Below, piece by piece: positions 38,341 to 49,223 of a stretch of 64,000 nucleotides of DNA. This stretch comes from Whitmania pigra. Taxonomy: Eukaryota; Annelida; Clitellata; Hirudinida; Haemopidae. Every line of letters begins with the position of its first letter. The first letter of the stretch is position 1. A program made the position numbers and the translations under genes. The notes below the pieces were generated by a model, which saw only the letters and a program-made list of their open reading frames with translations, was not told the origin of the DNA and searched no databases. The stretch spans positions 20,001-84,000 of the forward strand of contig JAJTWR010000065.1 in assembly GCA_021613335.1 (NCBI GenBank). The letters are read 5' to 3'.

Positions 38341-40255
38341 TATTATTATTATTTACTACTACAAATTATAATAATTATTTATTATTATTATCACTATTAC
38401 TAATAATAATAACAATATTAATATTAATAATACTAACGTTAACTAATTACAATTTCATGAGCATCTGAATATTAAATGATGGGATGACATCATTACTATT
38501 CATGAGATGACGTCATTAACATTCATTAGGCCTTCCTAACTACTGATATTCCAGTAATCTATTTATTTTATTACCGACGAGACTTTTGAGTACCAACATT
38601 CTTGTCGCCGATGTATGAAAGTGAAGTTAAAATTATTATCAAAAATATCATTATTATTGTTGTTATTATTATTTAATATTAATATTGTTATTAATTTCAT
38701 TTTATCTTGTTTCATATTATTGTTTACTCTAGCTTTAATTCAATGAGTCTTGAATTGAATATAAATGCATTTTCTCCTCTGTGTAGCCGGCTTTAAGACG
38801 TTTGTTGACGTTCTTTCGATAATATTTCTTCTTGCTAATATTATTTTTATTATTATTATTATTAAATATTATTATTCGAGTTGATTTGGCTCTTGATGGC
38901 GTTTTTGCAGTTGGAAAAGCTTTACCTTTTCAATCGTCATCTTTGTCGTCGTCCTCAAGTAATTCATATCAGAGACTTCAAGTTGAGTTGAGCGGATGTT
39001 CGTTACAACTATCCACGCTGATGATAATAATGATAATGATGATGATGATGATAATGATGATGATGATAGTGATAGTTGTGGTTGCTGCGATGAAAGTCGT
39101 TATCAGATGTTAGTAATTTGTGTTAGTGTTAGTAACACCATACGTTTGTGTATTTTTTTTCGCAATCATTATTATTATTATTATTATTACTAATTTTTTT
39201 ATTATGGTGCTTATTTGATGTACCCATTCTGTTGCAGATAAAAATGATTATTGAACATGATTATGGAATTCTATTCTTGTCCTTCGAGTTCAAGTTGTAA
39301 TAGATGATGCCAGAAACTTTGTTTGCCCTATTTGAACTCATTCTTTCATATATCTGTTCATCCGTCCGCCCATTCAACCATCGTTGGAATCACAAGTGTT
39401 AGTGCCTTATTGGTCCATTGTTATTTTTTGTTGTTTTCATTACATATTCCCAGCCAATCAGAGAAGTGAACCTTTCCGTTGGATTCGCTTTGGAGATTGA
39501 CGCGTGCATTCGTTTATTTAAAAACGAAACTCTTTTGGGTTTTTGGGATCCGACTTTCGGTTTCACTTCTGAGGATTTTTTTTCTTTGGTTATTTCTCGC
39601 TCAATTCGTCGATTGCAATTTGTAAACAAGATGCTGAAAACTGATGACAAGAAAATGTAATAAAAATATTAACGGATCAATTTTATGAAATTTGTAGAGC
39701 GAAGAACTTTCAATGGTACTAAAAACAAAAGCCGTTCTCCAATTTATCATGATTTCCCAACTACTTTTTTAAGGTACCTAGATGTAAGGCAAGCTGACTG
39801 GTTCAGGAATACATATTATTTTAACATTACATTCTAGACTGTTTCTAAAATAAAATAAACATGAACAATTACGAATAAAATATTTGTAGCCACAAAGTTA
39901 TTTCTAAACGAGGCCCTGTTGTTCACTAGTCGCTCGTTGGTAAAGTTGGATCCGACGAAGAAATCCGTTCTTATTATATCATAATTATTGCACTTTGGTT
40001 ATCTAATATGATAGATGTTCATTAAAAGATAATTTAAAACTAATAAAATCAAAATAGTTGCACATTCCTAAAAACGAACAAAAAGAAAATAAGAAAATAA
40101 ACATCGTTTAGAAAACGGATTCTAGATTTAAAAAAAGAAAGAAAATGAAAAACATAGGCATCAGAAGTTTGCAGATTGAAATCCTTACAATCAACATATA
40201 ATTGACTGTCATTGATTTGAAATAATAGTTCTGAACCCGAGTAAACAGCCTGGCA
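35924..40255. other. Long AT-rich intergenic region with microsatellites
   Basis: No gene recognised. It should contain the bZIP 3' UTR at its left. Microsatellites: gatgat about 36738-36768, tta about 36958-36987, 37095-37162 and 38302-38355, gatgat about 39018-39066, tta about 39168-39190. A motif acatcattacgttacatgga at about 37858 recurs with small changes near 38008. A frame of 80 codons at 39418-39660, open on both strands, matches nothing known. From about 40030 the sequence resembles the region upstream of receptor gene B (about 49015). Confidence 0.5.
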
Positions 40256-43200
40256 ATGACAGGAAAATGTTGTTACTGCGCATGGTGGGGGACTTTGCTT
40301 CTGAAATTGTTTTCAGGTTGTTTAATCATTTTGGTTAATTGTAGGCTTACAATTTTTAGTTACTTGTTTCTTGTTAAGAAATTTAAATTTAAATTTGACA
40401 ACCTTAAAGATCACTATTTAATTTTCTGAGCACATAATATAACACATATTACATTTAAATGCTTATTATAAACTTTATTTAATACCACATTTAAACCATT
40501 ACTATTTTCTTCCATCGTAAAATTATTACAAAAAACACAATACGAACATCATGATGCAAATCGGATGACAAATTAATTAAATGACTTACAGATGCAATTA
40601 CAGTCAACGTAGCTCTTAGACAATCAGGAAAATTCTGCGAAAAGACAGATGTTTCAGAAAAGGTATTTGACGGTGACACGAATTACATGAATAGTGTCTT
40701 TATGGATGCTGGAGCTTGCTCGAAAGCGTATTTGGAGGTGAGGTTGGAGAAATCAAGAAGCATACAGTTTGTTGTTGTTTACCAGGGAGAAGGTTAGTGC
40801 TATCCTGCGATAACAAATTGTGTTTAATACGGTATTAGTAATACCAAATTAAATATTCACGCTTGTATGTTGAAACATTTTTTAATTAAGGTTATTTAGT
40901 CTATAATCATTTATGAAAACTTGAGTTTGTTGAATGCAGGACACGCCAATCAACTGGATTTCTTCAATGTTGACTTGCTTAATGACAAATTGGTCCGAAT
41001 TTCCTGCGGATATTATTCTCAAAAAGCTGAAGTACTTGGTGGGGGCATGAGAGTAAATTGCCAAGATAAAAATAAGTTATACAATTTTATCAAAGTACTT
41101 ACTAGAAAATCAGGAAGTTACGACATTGCTGAGTTGGAGGCTCACACCTTCGGTGACAAATTTTTTGTTTTATCTCAGTGGCAAATATTATAAAAATATT
41201 TTGAATTGAAAATTCTCGAAAAATTTCATTTTAGCTTTAGAATCTGAGACATATGTAATGCTTCACCAAGGCTGTTATGCAGAGTTTAAAGGTTCAACGG
41301 TAGAAATTAGTTTGGAAAAATGTCAAAAAAAATGCTTTGAAGAAAATAAAATGTTTGTTGCGATCAAGGTTGCAATGAGAATTAACATGTTTCATTTGTT
41401 TAGTGAAACGTATTTTAATAGGGTTAAATATTCAGTTATTACCTAAAACCAGTGGAAATCTTTTTTTATTTAAAAACATTTTTGCAACTTTTTTATGTTT
41501 ATGTTGTTTATACTGTTGGTGAAAAACTTAAATTATATTATTATTATTAATTTTTGCTTATGTTATATAATGTAATTAAAATTTTGTTAGATAGTTATTA
41601 TGTACGAATGAAAAATAGAAGGAGCTATGAATGAATATTTTAATTATCTCAAATAAAGTAAATATTGAGTGTAATCTTTGGAAGGCAAATAGGATTTGTA
41701 GTTGCAGTAATGACTTAGAAGAGGAGACAATATTAGATAATAGAGATTGTACCATAAAATGTCCAGGACAAGAAAGATACTGTGGAGGTGAAAATGCCTT
41801 TTCTGTCTACATGAGTTAGTATAATCTCTATTATTGAATAAGTAATTTATTCATGTATTTTATCATTTTTATTTAAAATGATTGATAACTGAAAATTTAA
41901 CTAAATTACGCTTAATTAACTAGTAAAAGTTCCGCTTCCTACTGTCTGGTCATGTCACCCAACGACTAAATCTGATTCTAGTAGAGGTAAAAAGATGAAC
42001 TTGACCATTGAAAAATGTCTACAGGAATGCAAAAAATACTTGTTTTTTGCAACGCTAGTAATATTTATTTTATATTACATAGTTTAAATTTATTTGACAA
42101 TTTGGACCCTTTTCATAAATGAACCAAAAACTATATACAGTGGAACCCACTTATCTCGACTTCGGTTAACTCGCCAACCCTATTAAGTCGATGCTTTTGA
42201 AGTGGAACCTCCAAATTCCTTCTTTGTCTTATAATTTTCTCATCGGTTATGTCGATACTTTTATGTCGCCGAACCCTAATAGATCGAGCACAATAGAATT
42301 TGCCACTTTACATCAGTTATCTCGATCACCGTGACTAATCGTCGACTTTGAACTGGAACCGCAAAATTCCCAATGTCACAAAGTTTTGATTCCTCCCCTC
42401 AAAAAAAAAACGTAGTATCAATTTTTAAACATCATAAGAAAATTAATATTAATGTCTGATAATTAATATGATGAAAAAAATAAAATTTTGTATTAAGCAG
42501 AACACATAAGTTTCAACGACGTCACATATTCTTAGTAACTCCCACCCTCAAGTTACATTTCGTAGCAAATATTTGAACCTTACCCTCTATTCTAAATGCG
42601 TGACGTCATTTATGGAAGTGATAAGTGTTCATGAGGCAGCGGACTATAAAAACAGGCAATTCCAGATACATGAATGTACAGCTCTATTGAATAAAGATAA
42701 AGATTGAATATTGTAAAACAAAAATAGGCATGTGCGTACAGTAACGATAATGTTAATGATCAGAGATTTCTCCTGGGACTCTTATGTAGATGAAAAGAAT
42801 TCGAGAAAGGGTCTAGCAAAGAGTGCAGTCACAATACATTTTTGAACTTAGGTAAAAGGGAATTTTAATAATATGAAATATATAAACGCGAATTTCTGAA
42901 TAAAATTTAAAAATAATAACTATAGATGGCATACGATAATTGTTTACTAATAATAAATTTAAAAATAAATTATTAATGCTCTAAGTTAGGTGATCGCTGT
43001 CTTTGTTTGGATTCTACTCCAAGTTTTGTAGTTATAGATTTCGAAATCGGCTGTAACACACAATGTTTAGGAGATACAACCCGTCTTTGCGGGGGTGAAA
43101 CTGGAATGACTGTTATGCGAAGTAATTAAATAATTTTTATATAATTTAATTTATATTGATATTATATTATATCGCAGACCGTCAAGTAAATTTTTCGTAC

Positions 43201-46200
43201 TGCAAAAATAAAATTCGTCGCTAATTGCAAGATTTACAGGGTCATTTAACAAGGTTAGGATTGGGGGTAAGGTAGGATTAGAGGTATAGTAGGGAATAGT
43301 AGTTTAGGCTTGAAGTTAGGTACCAAACGTCGATACGTGTGAATCGGCCAACGATCGAAAAGCAAGTCAATTAAAATAGAAATATTTAAAAAAATGGTGA
43401 CCCGTCACAAGAGCCCGGCGACAGAATAGCCCCGACAAAACAGCCCCGTCAAAATAGCCCGGCGTCAAAATAGCTCAAGACAAAACAGCCCCGACAAACA
43501 GCCTCGTCGAAACAGCCCGGCGTCAAAATAGCCCAGGACGGAAAAATCCCGTCAAAATGGCCCCGTCAAAATAGCCCCGACAAAATGGCCAGGCGACAAA
43601 ATAGCCCAGGACAAGACAACCCGGCAACAAAATAGCCCGGTGACAAAATAGCCCCGTCAAAATAGCCCCATGATAACTCCGTGTCAAAGTATTTTTAAAA
43701 AATGTTGTGAAACTGAATCAAAATTTAATTCGAAATTAGTGGCTTGAATGCTTTGACCGTTTTGAGTATTGTTTGTTGTTATTATTGTTCTCCAGAAGTT
43801 TAATTTGCATAGTCTTGCTTATTCAAATTTGTATCTGGCTTACAAATTTGTGTTGACATTATCCTCATCACAAGTTGCTTGTGAGAGGTCGTTTTCAAAA
43901 TTGAAATACGTTTTGAACAGATTAAGATATTTTCTGAACCAGTCAATTCTACGATCATTCATGCTGATGTCATGTGAGAAAGACTCTTTTCCAAGAATCA
44001 GTAACAATGAAATCAATGATGTTTTAGCATCGACTAGTGAAACGATGAAAAAGCTGTTATAATAGTTAATAGTGAATAGAAATTGTAGACTCTAGTGTTT
44101 CTTATGTTTAAGTTGATCATACGAGTTAAATAAAATTTCCCGGGCCGGTTTTTTAAGCCAGTCCGACCCAGGTGACAGGGTTGTTTTGACGGGGCTGTTT
44201 TGTCGGGGCTATTTTGTCGCAGGGCTATTCTGTCGCCGGGTTGTTTTGTCCTGAGCTATTTTGTCGCCGGGCTATTTTGTCGGGGCTATTTTGACGGGGC
44301 TATTTTGACGGGGCCATTTTGACGGGATTTTTCCGTCCTGGGCTATTTCGACGCCGGGCTGTTTTGACGGGGCGGTTTTGTCTGGGCTGTTTTGTCTTGG
44401 GCTATTTTGACGCCGGACTATTTTGACGGGGCTGTTTTGTCGGGGCTATTCTGTCGCCGGGCTGTTATGACGGGGTGCCTAAAAAAATATACTGAAACTA
44501 AGAAGTTAAATAATAGAAGTCAATAAAAAACCGTACGAAACTTTGTAAAATAAAATTTAAAAAAAAAAAAACTTAGCGTATGGCTAAAAGTGTTTTTCTA
44601 TCTGCCAATACGAAATACATTGAAACTTCGAATATGAATTTAAAACAATTCGAAAGCGTTACCAACAAAGTACTTTAATTTTAAGCCTGTTCTATCGACA
44701 GCCTGCAAGAGAAAAGATTCCAAAATGGCTTGCGAAGACATTTTGCAATGTAACGGTGAATATGATATGTTTGGAGTTTGCATATCTGGTTGCAAATCAG
44801 GATACGTTGGTAAACATTGTTTGCAAAAAGGTAATTGCCCGTTGATTACAGATTTTTTTATCTGCATCATTAATTTATCATATTAACCTTGAAAACAAAT
44901 GATAAGATTATGCAATAGTGGTAATGCTCTGATTGACATAATCAGTGATTTTCAGAGTACCTCGAATAACTCATCTGAGACCTATCAGTTCAAAACAATA
45001 AAACACAGTATGCCTTATGACCTATTGTTTTGAGGAGGCAACGGCAGACATAATGTTTCGAGTTCAAAACCCAGCCAGCACCGGCATACAACATACGGTT
45101 GTTATGTAAATGGCAAATCGTATATAAAGTGCCGTCACATCCTATTGCAATTGAGCCTTGTATTTTATTACTTTTGCAAAAGCTACTCCAGATATTGTCA
45201 AGGTTCCAGATCTCCGATTGACTACAACAACGAATCTACCATTACTTGCAACGGCAAGAGATGATGATACAAATAGAATTGATCTCGGATTGACTACAAC
45301 AACGAATCTACCATTACTAGCAACAGCAAGAGATGATGATAGAAACGGAACTGATGATATAAGTAGAGTATTTACAACTATTACAACTATTATAAATATG
45401 GAATTATCTAATGATAGACTGAATTTTGCGGGTGTACCAATAAACATAGTTTTGGATTTCTGCGGATTCAGTTTAAGAAAGAGATTCCAATCACTTATAG
45501 ATTCGGTGCACTTCTGAAGATATCCTAGTTGAGCTAAAATGCTATAGCTGGAAAGATTAGAGAAAAGACTTGTCATCTGCATATTGATGGAAGATTGATT
45601 AATTAGTGCAATTATAGTGGAACCGATTTGTCTCGACCTCGGTTAACTCGCCAAACCTATTAAGTCGGGGGGAACCGCCAAAATCCCTCTTTGTCTTAGC
45701 ATTTCTATAATCGGTTACGTCGATTCGTTTATGCCGCCGAACAAGCAGAAAAGAGGGCCAAATTCGAAACTTTCCATCAGTTATCTCGATCCACTGCCTA
45801 ATAGCCGACTATGAAACGGAACGGCCAAATTCCCACTGTGTCCTAGAATTTTCTCTAGATGGAAGATTGATTAATTAGTGCAATTATTTTTAAGATTTGT
45901 GTGTAATTTTAATAAATAATGAACGCTTAAAATATCTTTACGTCCAAATTCATCTGGGTAATCACAATATTTATAAGAACGGGTATTGAAATACAACAAA
46001 GTTCCATCAAAATCTTACCGAGGCATGCGTTACTAGAAAGTAATAAAATTTTGTTGCTAGCATTCTTCATTCTAACATAAAATTAAAGTTGTATCAATAA
46101 TTTTCAAAATCGCATAGCACTTGGAAATGCAACAGATACTGGAAATTGGCTCGACCAATTTTTGAGGAATACAAGGTTAATAGACTCACACAAGAATAAA

Positions 46201-46702
46201 AGTCATAGTTTTAGCATATTTAATAATTTTTAGAGGTTCAGGGTTTTTTTTTATTTGATTGCACCTGCACCGAAAATGTCGATTTGGACCAAGGAAGTGG
46301 ATCCTTAAAAAGGTTCATAGGAGAGACAGATACTTGTTAATTGTCATATATCAAATAATCTTATATGTTATAAGTTAAATTTTTTATTACAATATAACTT
46401 ATTAAAAATTTGACAATAGTATAATAAGAATTATTTATTTTCCAGACAAAAATAAAGATTTTATGGAAACACTTAAATTGATTCTTCTTATAGTCATCGT
46501 AACATCGTCTGTAATTTGCTGCTATGGAATGACGTTTGTGCTATTAGTTTTTCACATTTGCTTTCTTATTATTTGTTATACAAATGTCCTTCTTAGCCGC
46601 AAACATGCAAAGTCAGTCCATTCAGAGGGAAGTCAAGCGTCTGCTGGAGCAAGTCGAGTTCCTCCTGTTGAGACAAGTCAAGTTCCATCTGCAGAGCCTT
46701 GA
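40256..46702 (+). CDS. Receptor gene A: F5/8C-like, WSC x2, EGF, TM protein
   Basis: Exons: 40256-40316, 40592-40792, 40940-41152, 41235-41368, 41685-41814, 41924-42057, 42986-43121, 44702-44830, 45183-45431, 46446-46702; 548 codons with stop. A short hydrophobic leader (MTGKCCYCAWWGTLLLKLFS) is followed by a fucolectin-type F5/8C-like domain in exons 2-3 (ITVNVALRQSGKFC, VFDGDTN, MRVNCQD, IAELEAHTFG). Two WSC domains follow, each split over two exons (HQGCYAEF, ICSCSND, RYCGGEN; WSCHPTT, RCLCLD, LCGGETG). Then come one EGF-like module (CNGEYDMFGVCISGCKSGYV), a Thr/Asp linker with a 24-residue internal repeat, and a 35-40 residue hydrophobic segment (one long or two short membrane helices). 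The short tail is Ser/Pro-rich, ending SQVPSAEP. Intron phases 1-1-1-0-1-0-1-1-1 match gene B, and gene 1 over the shared domains. Likely a cell-surface recognition protein. Confidence 0.82.
42138..42375. mobile_element. Tigger-type MITE in receptor A intron 6
   Basis: Begins cagtggaacccacttatctc, then cggttaactcg, a typical pogo/Tigger-type terminus beside a TA. It contains internal phrases such as atctcgat and gtcgat and ends near ggaaccgcaaaattccca. It is absent from the matching place in gene B (about 51073), so it inserted after the duplication or was lost in B. Confidence 0.65.
43397..44479 (+). mobile_element. hAT element with about 300-bp repeat-built TIRs
   Basis: The inverted ends cover about 43397-43680 and 44165-44479 and are themselves made of some 20 degenerate short units such as caaaatagcccggcga. 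The outer ends pair as ggtgacccgtca and its near-match ggcaccccgtca. The flanks share taaaaaaat (43388-43396 and 44480-44488), consistent with an 8-bp target duplication. Receptor gene B keeps a nearly empty site near 53005-53030. The core holds a fragment of hAT transposase. Inserted in receptor A intron 7. Confidence 0.85.
43769..44062 (+). pseudogene. hAT transposase C-terminal fragment
   Basis: Frame of 97 codons between the two long inverted ends. It carries the hAT dimerisation signature (SSSQVACERSFSKLKYVLNR, then SILRSFMLMSCEKD), close to ZMYM1/DUF4371-type hAT proteins. The N-terminal and catalytic regions are missing, so the element is non-autonomous. Confidence 0.8.
45030..45170 (+). 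mobile_element. Old SINE-like sequence in receptor A intron 8
   Basis: A B-box-like gttcaaaaccc is followed by an agccagcaccggca stretch and a tail phrase gtatataaagtgccgtca. The order resembles the SINE at 61931-62118. A matching but shorter version sits at about 57325-57425 in gene B, so it predates the duplication. Confidence 0.45.
45225..45368 (+). repeat. 72-bp in-frame tandem repeat in receptor A exon 9
   Basis: Two adjacent copies of a 72-bp unit encode LTTTTNLPLLATARDDD twice. The exon is therefore 249 nt against 177 nt in gene B, a difference of exactly 72. The repeat lengthens the extracellular stalk by 24 residues. Confidence 0.9.
45615..45850. mobile_element. Tigger-type MITE in receptor A intron 9
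   Basis: Begins tagtggaaccgatttgtctc with cggttaactcg following, so it is the same family as 42138-42375. In gene B only the right part remains (about 57695-57745), fused directly to exon-9-derived sequence by a deletion. Confidence 0.65.
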
Positions 46703-49020
46703 AGACTTTTAAATCATGTTCTGTAGAAAAATAGTTCAACCAATGAAAGTCAATTTTTCTAACAGGAAATATTCAAGGATGTTAGGTTGGTTCTTTAAAA
46801 TTATTTTGGAACAAATGACCTATATTTGAAATTCAAGCGTGTAAAGGGAAATCACAAATAATTTTTGTTTTTTTTTTTTAGGATTGAACCTCAAAAACCA
46901 GCTTTTGCAAAATGATTACTTAGGAATAAAGAACTGATAAAAAAATTAAAAAAATTACCAAAACAGGAAAACTTTAGTTTGCGAAATGGTCAGTAGACAA
47001 TTTAAACTCAAATTTAGAAAAACATTTTAGCTAACTCATACCAAGAAATAAAATCTGTGTATTTTTTGCGCAGTTAGAAATTGCGTCAGTAAACAAATTG
47101 TAAATTAATAATTCTAATTCTCGGCGCCTGACCATGGCTGATCAGTTATACAAAACTGCTGATGGATACGGCAGTGAAGTCATTTGTACAGGCCATGGTT
47201 CCAAACAAATGGTTGGTAGATGGTAAACAGGATGCCAACCCAGCACTTCCTTCAATGCCTAAAAGGTCGTGCTGCCGTTCTACACAATAAGCTGCGTTCT
47301 GCAAAAAGATACCCCATGACCAACACTGCTTGCGGTGCCGGCTGTGTCATAAAACAGAACTAAATTGCCAAATAATAATAATATTAATATCAATATTAGA
47401 TACTATTACTCAACGATTAACAATAACGTTAACATTACTTTAAACTAGTTTGAGCATAAACAACAGCACATCACAAAAACCCCATTACGTTGGCCTACTG
47501 AGACTCATTTATTTATTTATTTATATATTTGATTAGAGTACGTTGCATAACTAAGATCCTATCGTAGCTCAAAGCATGAGAGTTTTTCATAGCACATTCG
47601 TCTTCTGATAAAAGATGAACGCTACATAATGGTTTAAAATTTAACCTTAGACTTAATAGAATAGAAGTCGATTATCTTTATACGATTGAATTTATCGTAA
47701 ATAATATGCGACTGTGATCGCGCATATTAATATTAGGTTATTAATCATAATACTTATTATTATTATTACTTATTAATATTAAATTATATATAATTAAAAT
47801 AATATTATAATTAACTATTATTTGACTCATTTAATTATAATATATATTATTATTACAACGATTTATTAGGCAAATCATTATACCCAACTGATTAGGTCGG
47901 TCTAGCTGGAACTAGTTTTAGTATCAAATGGCCACGACCCGAGTGAATAAAGGTTAAAACTTGGGTGATTGAGTACAATTTAATTTGCGATCACTTTGTA
48001 CTCTGTGGACGATTGACGAATAAAGTTCGGAAATGTAAAAATTAATTAATTAAAATAAATTAAGAAAATATAAATAGATTATAACCTTTGAGAAAACACC
48101 TTAAAATGACTTCTTCCAACTGTGGTAATAGTAGAAGTATGAGTTAAAACAAAACTAAATTTGAAGCACTGACACCTCCGCTTCCTGGAGGAAAGAACTT
48201 GTTTTTTAAATACTTTCTCACTTCTTGTTTTCACCCGAAACCCCAAAGCGTCATTTAAAAATATTTTTGTCAGATTTTTTTGGTTCAAACACGTTGGGAG
48301 AGGGCGTTTGCGCTGTCATTTACTAATTTTTTGAACTCATTCACTCAATCCATCACTCGCTCTCAATTTCAGCTTAATGCTTCACTCACTTCACTCATTT
48401 GAATATCTTTATTCTACGAAGTTCAAGATGTATGGCGTTCAAATGTTGGTTGCTTTCGCAAATCTTATCAAATCCAACGGATGTTGAAAACCTTTTGAAG
48501 TAGAGATATTCTTTTAATGGACTGGCCAACAGTACAACCACATTAGTAATAGGGCTGCGAAAGATTAAATTGTATTGATCGATTAAACAAAATTTATTTT
48601 AAACGGTTAAATTCGATTTACTATAACATATATTCCAGCTACTTTTAGCCAATCTCGTTGTATCGCAACTCCGCATTAGTCATTATACACTTCATACAAT
48701 CATTCGACCTTAGCCAAAACAATTAATCGTGTCACACAAACACGTTGTAAACGTTTTTGTTTTTTTTTTTGTTTAAAAATTTTGAGAAAAATTGAGAATT
48801 AATTTAGTTATAAACAGTAATAACACCGCTAATAACCATAGAAAAAATTCTACTTTTTGAGAAGGCAAGTAGTAAGCATGCTATGAATACTCTCCACAAC
48901 TTTCTTATGCACTGCTAACTTTTCTTTGTATGAATTATAGATTCTTATTACTCTAAAATATACGTTATTGTGATTGTGGTGAGGATTAATTATTAAAAGC
49001 TATATTTCAACCCAATAAAA
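46703..49020. other. Downstream block of duplication unit A
   Basis: 3' UTR and intergenic DNA. From about 47380 to 48985 it is matched by 62105-63740 downstream of gene B, showing that this block is part of the duplicated unit. About 47113-47350 is an insertion missing from unit B; one reading contains KGRAAVLHNKLRSAKRYP, perhaps the C-terminal end of a LINE, unproven. No gene is recognised. Confidence 0.55.
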
Positions 49021-49223
49021 TCGAAAGCACATTCCTGAAAACGCCACCAAGAAAATAAACAGATAAACACCGTTTAGAAAAGGGATTGTAGATTTTAAAA
49101 GAAAAATACAGAAAATATATTCTAGGCATCAGAAGTTTGCAGATTGAAATCATTGCAATCAACATATAATTGACTGTCATTGATTCAAAATAGTAGTTCT
49201 GAATCCGAGTAAACAGCCTGGCA

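Noticed and set aside
39399..39660. 80-codon frames on both strands
   Set aside because: No domain or homology is recognised and neither strand has splice or start context that decides between them.
43397..43680. Regular short repeats that could suggest a CRISPR array
   Set aside because: There are no unique spacers, the units are degenerate and contiguous, and they are mirrored at 44165-44479 as transposon inverted ends in a eukaryotic genome.
45142..45582. 146-codon minus-strand frame opposite receptor A exon 9
   Set aside because: It is antisense to a supported exon, and the equivalent frame in gene B is shorter and changed.
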